DNA of 64,000 nt, from contig NC_064237.1 of assembly GCF_023101765.2 (NCBI RefSeq), positions 1 to 64,000 of the forward strand. The letters run 5' to 3'. Both the position numbers and the translations under genes were made by a program. Positions 23,560-35,235 of this stretch are shown here, piece by piece. Position 1 is the first letter of the stretch, and each line of letters opens with the position of its first letter. The notes below the pieces were generated by a model. The model saw only the letters and a program-made list of their open reading frames with translations. It did no database searches and had not been told where the DNA came from. The DNA comes from Spodoptera frugiperda (lineage: Eukaryota > Arthropoda > Insecta > Lepidoptera > Noctuidae).

Positions 23560-26500
23560 ATGATACTCCCACTGATTTGGTTGGCCGTCCTGGTCGGCGT
23601 GGTGGCGCTGTACCTGCGCCGGGCCTACTCCAGCTTCAGCCGACAAGGCATCAAGCACTTCAAGCCGGTCCCTGTGTTAGGCAATTTGACGAAGATGCTA
23701 ATGCGCACAGAACATTTCTGTGACCATATTCTCAACCTCTACCGAAGCTTTCCTGAAGAACGGTAAGACAAAAACAACAACGTCACGCCTTTTATTCCCG
23801 GAAGGGTAGGCAGAGATGCACATTACGGCACGCAATGCCCCTGTACAATGTAGATCCACTTTTCACCGTTTGTGTCATAAGTCCCATGTAATAAGGATTG
23901 AGCCTATTGCCATATACTGGGCACAATTCCAGACTCCGTGCTACTACTGAGAAATTTTAGAAAAACCGAAAAAAACCCAGTAATATTTTGCCCGACCCGG
24001 GAATTGAACCCAAGACCGAAAAGACTATATATTATATAATTGATTAAATTATTAGAAAAACTATTTTTAACCTTAACATTATGTAATAATTCTGTTCATC
24101 AGGTTCGTTGGAAGATACGAGTTCGTGAAGGAGATCATATTCGTTCGTGACCTCGATCTGATCAAGAAGATGACAGTGAAAGACTTCGAGCACTTCCTCG
24201 ACCATCAGTCCATATTGAGCACCAGCGACTCCTACTTCTCCAGGAACCTCTTCTCTTTGCAAGGTATTCAAGTATGCTATTTCTTAAATGAACTCGAATT
24301 GCATTCAGCTACATAGTAACAAAATCGTATCTTTGCCTAAAAGTATGATAATTTTACGACGCGTCGGTAGAATAGAATAAATATAAAAAATAAAAGTTTA
24401 GAATAAGACAATAATTAAACAATTTATTTTAACAGGTCAAGAATGGAAGGACATGCGCTCCACGCTGAGTCCAGCGTTCACAAGCTCCAAGATGCGTTTG
24501 ATGTTGCCTTTCATGGTGGAAGTCGGAGACCAGATGATGCAGATGCTTCATCGAGAAATCAGAAAATCCAAAAGTGAGTTTATTGTATTTTTTGGAAATC
24601 GTTGATCATGTTGATTAATCAGGATCATTGGATATTAGACTACTTAACCTGGAATTGTTTACAGATGGCTCTGTAACAGTGGATTGTAAAGACCTGACTA
24701 CCCGCTACGCTAACGATGTGATTGCGACCTGTGCCTTTGGTCTGAAGGTGGACTCCCAGACTGACAAGAACAACAGTTTCTACTTGCTAGGAAAGGAATC
24801 TTCTGACTTCGGTTTCCGCAAAATGATGACCTTCTTGATCGTTGCTAATGCACCAGTTTTAGCCAAGGTAAGTCAATTTTACAAAGTGGTGACTAAAATT
24901 AATGAAACGCAAATTAAATTAATTTACTTTTCTAAATTGAAGAATTTATAAATATATTGCTAAGCAAGTAGGAATTGATTGCAGGCATAAGTATGTAGAC
25001 AAAAATAAAACTATTAATCATACCAAAATGATAGGAATTTACATATCAATAAGTTATTTAGGTGCAAAACGATAAGCAAACGTAAAGATAAAACAAATTT
25101 AAAATGATGACGGTGCCGCTCATACCTGATAATCTGTGTCTCGTGTAATATCTATATTTTTTTGTTTTATAGCATTCCTGATTACTTAGGTGGCCCGTCT
25201 ATTTATTTGTTCCTTGTGATCTGGAATATGATATTTTTATACTTCATTATTTTATGAGACAAAAGTATTGCAATGACTATACACATTGTTTCTCTTTTTC
25301 ATCAACCATTACTTCAATAGCATTTCCGTAAAAAGCAAACTAAACCAAAACAAGTACTACCTAGAACTACCATAGAATTTTCATGTCATATTAGACTCAA
25401 AGACTAATTAATGCTAATTTTACGAGCACCATGTAAACATTGAGTCATGTTGTTGTTTGTATTCAATATCAAAACTTGTAGTTCAAGGTCAGCGTCTGGC
25501 GCAGTTACCATACAGCGGATGTGTGCTCAGACACGATCACAATAAATGCCGATCAAATACATACCATTCTATAGTATAATAATTTGTCATAAGATAACAA
25601 TTTTTTAGAGTTCTATGACATTCAACATATAACACTAGATGATGATAAAAGAAATGAAATTATGACACATGTAAATTCTGTAGGAGTTCTGTATGAATTT
25701 GTATAAATGTAATTTCTACCTTATGTTACAGCTGTTGAAGTTGGATTTCCTCTCGGAGTCATGCAAACAGGGATTCAAGAAAATTGTGCTGAATACGATG
25801 CAGACTCGAGAGATGAAGAATATAATCAGACCCGACATGATCCATTTGTTAATGGAAGCCAAGAAAGGTAGAGATAATAAAATTCACAAACAACTAATGG
25901 GCAATGAACGTAAGGGTAAAGTAAATATTAATAAGGAAATTATAATTTCAGGTAAACTGACCCACGACGATACTAAATCAAATGATGTTGCTGCTGGATT
26001 TGCTACTGTTGAAGAATCGGCTGTTGGGAAGAAAACAATTGATAGAGGTAAGCGTAATGGACAAGAAAAGGCAAGTGCCTACACTAGTCTCAAACTAACA
26101 GTTATTTAACATGTGTGGTCGTTACCTGAGATTACTATGCAAAAAGATCCGACCGTCGACAAGAACGTGAAATTGATTGACGGTCAAAATATTATTATGA
26201 ACGTTATCAAATTCCAGCACGAATACAAAAACGTTTGATAAAAACATTGTACATTCATACCTGGTCCCGGATGTTCATTTTAGTAATATGATAACTGAAA
26301 TTAATCGCATTATATACAAACAAAATCACTTAATCATAATACAACGTGTAACAAAATACCCATATACATCAAGAAGCGCTGATGAATACAGGTTGAATAG
26401 ACTCTCTACACGAAGTTTCAGCTTAAAATACGTTTAAAAAAAATTTTGTACCAAATACTTGATATCGCATGGTTCTTGATTTTAAATCATAAAAACGTGT

Positions 26501-28165
26501 CACAACACTACAGGGATCACTCGCTAACATTATGAAACATTTCTTCTGTCAATCTGATCGCCTAGTACCTGTCTATCTAATTTTGAATCACGCGGCGGCG
26601 CGATTTGAAAAATTCATAACTTAGTACCATGAAAAAATTAGTTTAAAAAACCCTTCCCGTATCGTTTGTTATGTTATCTAGAAGCCGTGTACTTGATATG
26701 TATACCCCCTTTTTGTTACACGTTGTATAAGTCTCTAAAATAATTTATGTTTCCTTAATTGACCTTGGTCTTATTGGTTGTATTTGTTGAAGAACTTGAT
26801 TTAAAGCAAAAAATTAGGTATTCAAAATTAAAGTCAAATCATTTATTTCAATAAAACCAAGACCAAGGGACTTTTTAAGGTCAATAAACAAATATTTAAA
26901 AATAAAGGTAAATCTGTTGCTCAAGTATCTAGTGGTAGTGGTAAAGTGGTACTTAAATATACAACTCTTTCAGTATGGACTGATGAAGATCTCGTCGCAC
27001 AAGCAGTTCTGTTCTTCATTGCTGGATTTGAAACTGTTTCAACGGCAATGGTCTTCCTACTCTACGAGCTGGCTGTGAACCCTGATGTACAGGAACGTTT
27101 GGCGCAGGAGATCAAGGATGTTGACGCCAAGAACGGCGGCAAGTTCGACTTCAACTCCATACAGAACATGGTGTACATGGATATGGTGGTGTCCGGTGAG
27201 GCTGGAATACTTACGAATACTGAATGCCTAAATAGAATAGTAATTTACTAGACCATGAAATAAAACGATTGTAATGTATTTTGCAGAGGCTCTCCGTCTG
27301 TGGCCACCAGCAGTTACGCTAGACAGGATATGCACCAAGGACTACAACATGGGCAAACCTAACCCGAAGGCAGAGAAAGATTTTATTGTAAGTAAAATTT
27401 CATTATCATCATTATCAGCCAAGAGACGTCCACTGCTGAACAAAGGGCTCCCCCTTAGTCCTGCAAGTAAAATTTGCCTAAAAAATATTTTAATCTAACT
27501 GAGGAATTCAGCACAAGCTTATGGTATCTGATTAGCTGAAGGTATCTGATTCACCTTTTTACGAGTATAACAAGTCCTAGACCTACATATTTATTTGGTT
27601 ACGTTACATTTACGTACCATCTACATATTATATTATTCTAAACATAGTTTCATCTTGCAGCTCCGCAAAGGCACTGGAGTCTGGATTCCCGCGTTCGCCT
27701 TCCACCGCGATCCTGAATACTTCCCCAACCCAGACAAGTTCGACCCGGAGCGCTTCTCAGAGGAAAATAAACACTCCATCAACCCGTTCGCGTACATGCC
27801 CTTCGGTGTTGGACCTAGGAACTGCATTGGTGAGTAATTTAGTCTTAATTTTAAGACCTCCAATAGGAACCTACAGTATTTTAATAAGCAAGGAATTATG
27901 TACCCTAATAAAACCTAACAGAAAACCGATTTTCCTATAACGTGGCTACAGAGTATCAGTAAATGGACAATATTTCAAACTAAATTCTTTTTTCTCAGGG
28001 TCAAGATTTGCGCTGTGTGAAATCAAAGTTATGGTATACCAGATACTTAAGGAGATGGTGCTCTCCCCGTCAGAGACGACCTGCATACCAGCCAAGTTAT
28101 CCAAAGACACATTCAGCATGAGGCTGCAAGGAGGACACTGGCTGAAGTTCTCCCCAAGGAATTAG
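23560..28165 (+). CDS. CYP9A: CYP9A-b: CYP9A cytochrome P450, intact
   Basis: Ten coding exons: 23560-23762, 24103-24263, 24436-24573, 24665-24867, 25732-25867, 25952-26047, 26974-27195, 27287-27387, 27661-27829, 27999-28165. They total 1,596 bases, 531 residues plus TAG, the usual CYP9A length. Landmarks: N-terminal anchor MILPLIWLAVLVGVVALYL, hinge KPVPVLGN, helix-C WKDMR (125-129), I-helix AGFET (329-333), ExxR as EALR (387-390), PERF (449-452), haem loop FGVGPRNCIG with Cys475. The acceptor ATTACAG abuts the ATG. The product is expected in the ER membrane, oxidising lipophilic plant compounds and insecticides as characterised CYP9As do; its own substrate cannot be read from the sequence. 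It is the first and most distinct member of the plus-strand array (Cys and Gln in ESCKQGF where d and e have ESSKNAF). Introns 1, 6 and 8 hold repeats. The numbered CYP9A name is not assigned. Confidence 0.93.
23855..24025 (-). repeat. SINE copy in intron 1 of CYP9A-b
   Basis: Contains AGTCCCATGTAATAAGGATT, GCCATATACTGGGCACAATT, CTACTACTGAGAAATTTTAG and CCGACCCGGGAATTGAACCC, the reverse complement of the full SINE family (tail, middle and B-box). Confidence 0.75.
26339..26728. mobile_element. MITE-like element with ACAACGTGTAACAAAA terminal inverted repeats, intron 6 of CYP9A-b
   Basis: The left end ATACAACGTGTAACAAAATA followed by CCATATACATCAAG pairs with the right end, whose reverse complement reads ATACAACGTGTAACAAAAAG followed by TATACATATCAAG. 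About 390 bases separate the outer ends and no ORF spans them. It accounts for much of the 926-base intron. Confidence 0.65.
27392..27470 (+). repeat. Dispersed repeat fragment in intron 8 of CYP9A-b
   Basis: Carries TCATTATCAGCCAAGAGACG and TCCACTGCTGAACAAAGGGC, the common moth motif of a TCATCAGCC head and a CACTGCTGGACAAAGGC core. Confidence 0.55.
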
Positions 28166-28425
28166 AAGAAACTTGTGTGACAAAACTATAACTATTATCA
28201 ATAGGATTGATTTGTAACCAATGTTATTTTTATTGATACCAAAGCTAATTTAATGTATGCTTATGATCACGTTATGATTGTGACAATTTCAGGATTAATC
28301 TTAATTTAGATTTGTTTAACTGAAATCGACTAATACGGTTAATCGGCCAACCAGTGCTTGACCAATTTAGATATACTACGACATCTCATAAGGCGTGTCG
28401 CGACCCAAACAAACAGGGCAAGCTA

Positions 28426-28431
28426 AATAAA
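28426..28431 (+). terminator. Poly(A) signal candidate of CYP9A-b
   Basis: AATAAA about 260 bases after the stop. Nearer the stop, TTGATACCAAAGCTAATTTA aligns with the 3' UTR of CYP9A-d, where the same block contains AATAAA; in b that copy reads AATTTA, so the downstream signal is probably used. Confidence 0.4.
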
Positions 28432-28739
28432 ATTGTTTAGAAGAAGGGTGAAATACCCTAGTTACATGGGTTTATAATATTTTATATCATTCCAAAGTAA
28501 TAATCAAATTGTTATCTTTTTACAAATCTAAGTTAAAATAAAAACTGATTAAGTATTATTAAGGTTTCAAAGGATAATAATTATTTTTATGAATAATATT
28601 GTTACGCTTAACATTAGGATATAGTTTTAAGTAAGTTTAAGACTGTTTTTTTAACAAATATAAATAAATATGTATAAATAATACTATTTACTAGTTTTTT
28701 TTCTAGCAACTACTTTTAAGTCTGCCTCAAAAATTCCCC

Positions 28740-28815
28740 TTTTTTAAGGTGGGAAAGTCATTCAATGACTTCCGGTTTGGGCGAGGCGAGAGGGAACGTC
28801 AGAATCTTTCTCTGA
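28740..28815 (+). repeat. Noctuid dispersed repeat R1, 5' fragment
   Basis: Contains AAAGTCATTCAATGACTTCC, GGTTTGGGCGAGGCGAGAGG and GAACGTCAGAATCTTTCTCT, then diverges. Confidence 0.6.
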
Positions 28816-29509
28816 AATTGTCGACAGTTTTGTCAATCCTAATCCTACACCAATGACTTTTTTATTTATTTGGTCAATTGCACAGTTAAAATGCCATTGG
28901 TCAATAAGAATACGGTGTTTACTTTTCGAAAGATTACGTCTGGTTGTAACACCGACATAGTGACCGATGAGACTAATCAAAAGAAGGAGGATCACAATCC
29001 ATACAAAATTACCCCACGTCCTATAACAAAGTGACATATACGTATAAAAAATCTGGCATACTTCCTAACTTCTTTTTTTATACATTTATATGAAAAAGCT
29101 GCTATGAAAATAGTTCAGGCGCTATTATGAATTAATTGTCATATTATGAGTATTTATGAACTGATATTAAAAAACCTTGTTTTGTTTAAAAGTACCTCCA
29201 AGGTAGTCTTTTAATTAGTTTCTTCTTAATTATCTTCCTTCAAATACGAGTAATAATGTTATTGGGCACGTTTTACAAAAAAAACATATTGTACATTTTC
29301 TGAACTTTAACTAATGCCAAAGATATTAGACAAACATTGGAACAAGGTAGTAAAATAATGAAGTTCAACTTACAAAGTTTACTTTTAATGAAACTCTACA
29401 ACTTCTACTCGGTACTCGGTTATCAATTCCCTTAGAATGTTTAAATTAAAAATTTAGAGGGACGGACGGATTTAGATTAGATTAATTGTTTAAAAAGAAC
29501 ACCAGTCAA

Positions 29510-29680
29510 AGTGAAAGTCAAATCATTTATTAAAATTAATACATAAAAATACTTAGCTACTTTTGAAACGTCAAAAGAAATAAATAAATAATAGTCAGTC
29601 AGTCTGTCCGTTGGTGATGCTAGGTGCTCGTTCCAAAACGTAGCTTCGAATGGAGAAGAAACAGAAACTCCATTCGTTAC
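29510..29680 (+). repeat. Dispersed repeat (same family as 9,010)
   Basis: Contains AAAGTCAAATCATTTATTAA, GTCAGTCAGTCTGTCCGTTG and GTGATGCTAGGTGCTCGTT in the same order as at 9,010-9,120. Confidence 0.5.
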
Positions 29681-29880
29681 TCTTTAAAAATAATGTTTAC
29701 AATTTCTCTGTTTCATTTTTCCAATCAATTATTGTACACATAAGTAAGAACAATGCAGAGACATTGCAACGCGCAACAGAAATAGCAAATCGTTAATATA
29801 AAGAAAGAAAGAGAAAAGGACCCAATATAGAACCTTGAGGAACGCCCATTTTCATCTCAGAATCTTAAGTTAGTATAATT

Positions 29881-30592
29881 TTATTAAGAAATAAAAATAA
29901 AAAATGATGGTTTGCGTATCCTCCTTTTTGCAGTTGAGCAAAACAAAGAAGCATTTATATTTTAAGTATTCATCATGATTTGCAAATTCATTGATAATGA
30001 TATCAAAATGACCTATTGTAAGTATCCATTTAGATAAGTATTCGTATTTATAGAATGTATTTGTAAAAACCAAAGGACACCTGCGAACTCAGGCACAGAT
30101 ACCAGTATCAGGGAACAGAACTGTAATATAACTTCAAAAATAAGGATGATATTTTGTTTATTTATCATCGTTTAATGCCTGCGTGGAAGTCGCTATAGCA
30201 TCCTGAGTGCTGTAGCTGAAAATTTTACGAAAGTAAGTCAGTAAAGTTTCCTAAGAAAAAGAGGGTCCTCCGATCAGGCGTGGTGATTGTGCCTGGCGGA
30301 GGCACTAAAATGTAATTTTAAAGGATGATTTATAAACAAATCATCCTAATTTTGATGTTATATTTCATTTCTGTTCCCTGATAACAGTATCGGGGTCTGA
30401 CTTCGCAGGTGTTCTTTGGTTTTACAAATAGATTCTATAGATATCTAAATAGATACTTACAATAAGTAATACTGATATCATTATCAATGAATTTGCAAAT
30501 CATGATGAATACTTAAAATATACCACCGTCTTTGTTTCATTCAACGGAAAAAAGGAGGATACAAAAACTATATTCCTTTTTTTTATTTCTTG
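29881..30592. mobile_element. Foldback element: two ~275-290-base inverted arms around a ~150-base centre
   Basis: The left arm (about 29,881-30,172) and right arm (about 30,320-30,592) are reverse complements with scattered differences. Paired landmarks include GTATCCTCCTTTTTGCAG with GTATCCTCCTTTTTTCCG, AAGTATTCATCATGATTTGC on both arms, and ATCAGGGAACAGAA on both arms. The centre holds no ORF. Long arms and no coding capacity fit a foldback-type MITE, and a transcript would form a long hairpin. It lies between the 3' end of CYP9A-b and the regulatory region of CYP9A-c. Confidence 0.8.
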
Positions 30593-30859
30593 CATTTTTC
30601 ATGCACTGTTACAATATCAAACTCAATAATAAATTAAAAAGCTACAGACTAGGTGCATAGTTGAAACAGCGACGGTTCAATATTCGGCCGCACTGGTCGG
30701 CTGCTGCATGAGCAGTGATCAACACGCCCGCCCAGCTGATGAATCCTTGACTTCGTCGAGTGCCAAGTTTACGAATTGTACCCTCGATTGCGACATTATT
30801 ATATAAAAATGAATAGTCATTATGACACTTGTAATTTGTAATCTGGTCCATAATTTTGA

Positions 30860-30890
30860 TGAGTCATCGCTAAAGATAAAACAAATGTTG
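30860..30890 (+). promoter_or_regulatory. GATA block upstream of CYP9A-c (now distal)
   Basis: TCATCGCTAAAGATAAAAC at 30,864-30,882 matches TCATCGCCAAAGATAAAAG upstream of CYP9A-d and diverged versions upstream of e and f. It contains an AGATAA GATA-factor site, and an AP-1-like GAGTCA overlaps its left end. In d, e and f the block is about 100-145 bases before the start site; here it is about 830 bases away because of an insertion. Confidence 0.55.
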
Positions 30891-30899
30891 TTCTTTTAT

Positions 30900-31625
30900 A
30901 GAACGGGAGGCACCGTGATTTTTTTCAGGATGTTTGTTATGTATGAATTATATTTGCAGTTTTTTTTTGTAGATATTTGAAGGGTCGACATTTAACCACC
31001 ATCTCGTCTGGTGGTAAGCGATGATGCAGCCTGCGATGGAGCACGTCTGCCCATAAGCAAACTATTCACTCGGGCCTCAAAGAGACCCAGGTTACCTTCA
31101 GGAAACATAAGCTCTGGCAAAGAAAATTCTACTCCTTAGCAGTTCGGACATGGAAGCTTCAAGCGCTTCATGCGAGTCGGTGGGATATCTAATATGATGC
31201 TTCGATGATTATCTTGTGGTACGATGATGGACTAGGGAGAATCAAGTTGTACTATACCCCCGCACACTCCCGAAATGTATCGGGTACAACCAAAAGTACT
31301 GCAATTTTGTGCCTGTGTTTGATTGTGGTATTTAGCCAATCCATCCCAAAGATGAGAACAGTACTCCATACATCTATACGCTATCTATCTTCATATATAC
31401 ATCATATACAAGGGACACAAAGTAACTGACTATTTTTTTTTAGTTAAAATCATCTATAATGAATTTAATTAGTGACAAAATTACAAAATGTTATTTTACT
31501 ATTGGCGGCTTTCACGTGCTGTAAATCCTGATTGAAACGGACTAACGCTTACTGCTCATAACTATCACCTATAAAAAAAACTGTTGCTTATAAATGACTT
31601 TTCAAAAGTAGCGTCTGCTCCCATA
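30900..31625. mobile_element. ~725-base insertion splitting the CYP9A-c promoter
   Basis: Compared with CYP9A-d, sequence similarity runs up to about 30,900, stops, and resumes at about 31,625. The inserted part includes a moth repeat fragment around 30,990-31,250 with CCACCATCTCGTCTGGTGGT, AAGCGATGATGCAGCCTGCG and CACTCGGGCCTCAAAGAGAC. Its exact ends and class are not resolved. Confidence 0.5.
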
Positions 31626-31650
31626 GTATAATCTTCAACAAAAAGTGGTT

Positions 31651-31700
31651 CACGGTCAACAAATAAATACTCACAGACATAGCGCCGTGCAATCAGTGTG
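31651..31700 (+). promoter_or_regulatory. Core promoter of CYP9A-c
   Basis: AATAAATA (31,662-31,669) is followed by CACAGACATAGCGCC and the initiator TCAGT with its A at 31,695, 33 bases after the TATA-like start. The whole block aligns with CYP9A-d (36,620-36,667) and, in its core, with CYP9A-a. A possible first-exon donor (GTATAA) lies near 31,753. Confidence 0.6.
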
Positions 31701-31906
31701 ATGTCAACTGTACTTCCAGTTACGTGTTTACGAATATAAACAGTTCGTGTGTGTATAATTAAAGTTGTTTAATATAATATTTTACTATTTTGAAAAAAAA
31801 ATATGTCATTAATTTAGTCTTTAACTGTATTTTGTGCTCAGGTTCAAGAAATAGAGTTTCTTGCTTCTAATTAGGACAAAGAACTAGTAAGAAGAATCAG
31901 ATCACG

Positions 31907-34900
31907 ATGCTCGTCTTGGTCTGGTTGGCGATCCTGGTCGCAGTGACCACATTATACTTCCGCAAGCTGTACTCCTCCTTCAGTCGCCATGGCATCAAGT
32001 ACATAAAGCCAGTCCCTATCTTCGGTAACATGGGCAGTGCCATTTTACGCAGAGAACATGTAAATGATCAGATTATAAAACTCTACAACAAATACCCCGA
32101 GGAAAGGTGAGATGTTTAACACTATAATATCCATTGAGCAAAATTATGAAGTGTTAACATTCGTCATACATACGTGATATGGAAATAATTAATTAATATT
32201 AGTTTTTTTATTTTATTCATTAGGTTCGTTGGAAGATATGATTTCATGCAGGAAACAATTGTAATACGCGACATTGAGCTGATCAAGAAGATAACTGTGA
32301 AAGACTTCGAGCATTTCATCGACCACCGCTTGGAGTTTGGCAACCCTGACTCCTATATTTCCAGGAACATTGTTTCTTTAAAAGGTATTTAAAAACATAG
32401 TCCGTCTCAGATTCCTGACCAAAGCCAGATGGTACTGTTCTAAACCCTGACTCCACCAGCCTAGTCGCCCTTTCTTTATCCCCATGTTTGGCGACTATGG
32501 GATGAGCGAGCCCAAATGTTTTAGTGTCATTCTTGACCCATCTTACTTACGCTAGCCCGGTCTTTGCACAAGCCCCCGACAGTGCGATCTATAGGGTGCA
32601 GATTGTCTAACTATACTCGTACATATAGGTATACTAATATTATAGGTCAGGAATGGAAGGACATGCGCTCCTCGTTGAGTCCAGCGTTCACAAGCTCCAA
32701 GATGCGTTTGATGGTGCCTTTCATGGTAGAAGTCGGAGAACAGATGATGCAGTCACTTCATAGATATATAAAAGAATCTAAGAGTAAGTTTCAGATTTTT
32801 TCTAGATCAGTTAACATGATGTCATAATTACATGCTGTATCCAGGATCATAGTATCCTATTGAACCCATTTTAGAATTCATTGAAACACGAAAGACTAAG
32901 AAAATTCCACTGTCTGATACTGATATTATAATATATCAAATTAATATTTACAGTGACATTCTAAATTTGTTTTATAGATGGATCCGTAGAATTGGATTGC
33001 AAAGACCTGACTTCACGCTACACTAACGATGTGATTGCCTCCTGTGCCTTTGGTCTGAAGGTGGACTCCCACAATGACAAAAACAACAGCTTCTATAAAC
33101 TGGGAAAGGAGACCTCCACATTCAATTTCCGTCAGACAATCTCCATTTTCTTGCTTAGTAGCGCACCAATCTTAGGAAAGGTATAAAATATAATTTATAA
33201 GGTATAAAATATAATTTATTTTTGTATCCACTTTCTTTAATTCTTGGATCAGATTTCGGCCATGATCGTCCCACTGCAGGGCAAATCCTTCTACTCCTCT
33301 CTGTATAAAGCTTTAATTCTTGAGCCATGTTAATCATTGTTGTATGTTATAGATCTTCAAGCTGGATGTCATTTCGGACTCGTCAAAGAACGCATTCAGA
33401 TCTTTGGTCTTAGATACAATGCGAAACCGAGAGTTGAAGAATATTATCAGACCCGACATGATACACTTGTTAATGGAAGCCAAGAAAGGCAAACTAACGC
33501 ATGACGATATTAAATGCAATGATGTGGCTACTGGATTTGCTACTGTAACGGAATCGGCTGTTGGCAAGAAATCAGTCAAAAGAGGTATTGTGTGTTAATT
33601 CGGTTTAAGATGATTAATATTACTACTTACTAAAATTACACGTTTTTAAATAACTTTAATTTTCAGACTGGAGTGACAGCGATCTCATTGCTCAAGCAGT
33701 GGTATTCTTCGTTGCTGGATTTGACACTGTCTCAACAGCAATGTCGTTCCTCCTCTACGAGCTTGCTTTGAATCCTGATATACAGGAGCGGCTGGCGCAG
33801 GAGATCAAGGAAAACGACGCCAAGAACGGCGGCAAGTTCGACTTCAACTCCATACAGAACATGGTCTACATGGATATGGTGGTGTCAGGTGAGGTTGATG
33901 GAGTAAAAGAATGCAATTCTTCAATTATTGAAACCGAGATTAAAATTGTTGCATGTAAAATCATTACAATAATATAACTTTGATTGCATCAAAGCCGAAA
34001 TTGTCGTTACATGTAATCACCTCTTTTTTTTAGTCAGAAAGAGTTTGTCGCTCCTTCTCGATCATCTAAGGTTGGAAAAGAGATCTGGCAAGACAAATAT
34101 TGTATAGCAAAGTGACTACTATTAATTCTATTAAAGACAGCGCTACACTCATTTACATTTTCCATCCCTACAACTAATGTATGTATTACCTTTTGTAGAA
34201 ATCCTTCGACTTTGGCCACCTGGATTCGTTCTCGACAGAATTTGCCACAAAGATTACAACTTGGGTAAACCGAACCCTAAAGCGGAGAAAGATTATACCG
34301 TAAGTGAAGTTCTACACATACAGCCAATTTCATACCGCTATTATTATCAAGAAAAATAATGTAAGGAATACTTTTATTGTCCAGGTCCGGAAAGGTACTG
34401 GGGTCTGGATACCAGTCTATTGCATCCACCGTGACCCAAAGTACTTCCCCAATCCAGAGAAGTTCGACCCTGAGCGTTTCTCTGAAGCAAACAGGCACAC
34501 CATCGATCCAATGACGTATATGCCCTTCGGTATTGGTCCAAGGAATTGCATTGGTGAGTGTTGGTAGGCATTCATAGATATTAGCTTCAGTTATAGCTGG
34601 TTGGTACGAAGTAGTAAAAATATGAAAAATGTGACGAGCATGAATAATATAAGGTACAAGTACCGGTGCGGTTGTGACGTGCGGATTCAGATTTTGACAT
34701 AGAGGACTCTCTGTTGATTACAGATAGTTTTTTAACAATATGAATTCTAAAATATCGATCGAAATGGAAGATAGCAAAATTTCAACCTTTTTCTTCTTCT
34801 TCAGGATCAAGATTTGCGCTCTGTGAAATTAAGGTTATAGCATACCAGATCCTCCGAGAAATGGAAGTGTCCCCTTGTGAGAAGACCTGCATACCAGCGA

Positions 34901-34971
34901 AGTTGTCCAATGAAACTTTCTCGTTGACTATGCGAGGAGAACAGTGGCTCACGTTCACGCCGAGGAATTAG
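31907..34971 (+). CDS. CYP9A: CYP9A-c: CYP9A cytochrome P450, intact, with one intron lost
   Basis: Nine coding exons: 31907-32106, 32224-32384, 32646-32783, 32978-33180, 33353-33584, 33667-33888, 34199-34299, 34385-34553, 34805-34971. They total 1,593 bases, 530 residues plus TAG. The fifth exon is an exact fusion of exons 5 and 6 of the paralogues (232 = 136 + 96 bases) with no intron remnant at AAGAAAGGCAAACTAACG. Landmarks: helix-C WKDMR, I-helix AGFDT with the threonine at 332, ExxR as EILR (386-389), PERF, haem loop FGIGPRNCIG with Cys474. The start follows an acceptor AATCAG seven... bases upstream region (ATCACG before the ATG). A Val (codon 32,372-32,374) stands in the B-C loop where b, e and f have Phe. 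Expected role: ER monooxygenase of plant toxins and insecticides; the substrate is unknown. Its promoter is interrupted by an insertion, so its expression may differ from that of its neighbours. Confidence 0.93.
33240..33300 (+). repeat. Dispersed repeat fragment in intron 4 of CYP9A-c
   Basis: GGCCATGATCGTCCCACTGC then AGGGCAAATCCTTCTACTCC matches the moth repeat core CGTCCCACTGCTGGGCAAAG. The family is also in introns of a and b. Confidence 0.5.
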
Positions 34972-35235
34972 ACGAAGAAAATATTAAATGATTATGTCAA
35001 AATTTATTGTGTTTATTATTTTCTATTAAATTGTAGTTTGGCAATACGTTTGCTCCGTTTTATTATTTCAAATTTATTGGGTTATTTGTTGATTCCACAG
35101 CTATTGGTTGTGATTATACCAGGTAGGCGTAGCATCTGTCATCTATACATATAATAAACTGTAGAAGTGTTAAATCTGTATTTTAAAGTGTAAAAAAAGT
35201 AGTGTAATGGGGGTGTTACTATGTATGTTAATAGA

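Larger units (their letters stand above)
28166..30859. other. 3' UTR of CYP9A-b and intergenic DNA before CYP9A-c
   Basis: It holds the 3' end of CYP9A-b, an R1 fragment, another dispersed repeat and the large foldback element, all listed separately. No coding exon is recognisable. A short minus-strand frame around 28,760-29,037 follows repeat sequence and has no domain. Confidence 0.55.

Noticed and set aside
25070..25560. AAGATAAAAC and AAGGTCAGCG motifs inside intron 4 of CYP9A-b, resembling promoter parts of CYP9A-c and -d
   Set aside because: They are 400 bases apart, no TATA or TCAGT initiator follows at the right spacing, and they lie inside a gene, so a displaced promoter is not supported.
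26763..26880. Short inverted repeat CCTTGGTCTTATTGG / CCAAGACCAAGG in intron 6 of CYP9A-b
   Set aside because: Arms are short and imperfect and overlap another repeat motif; not enough for a separate element.
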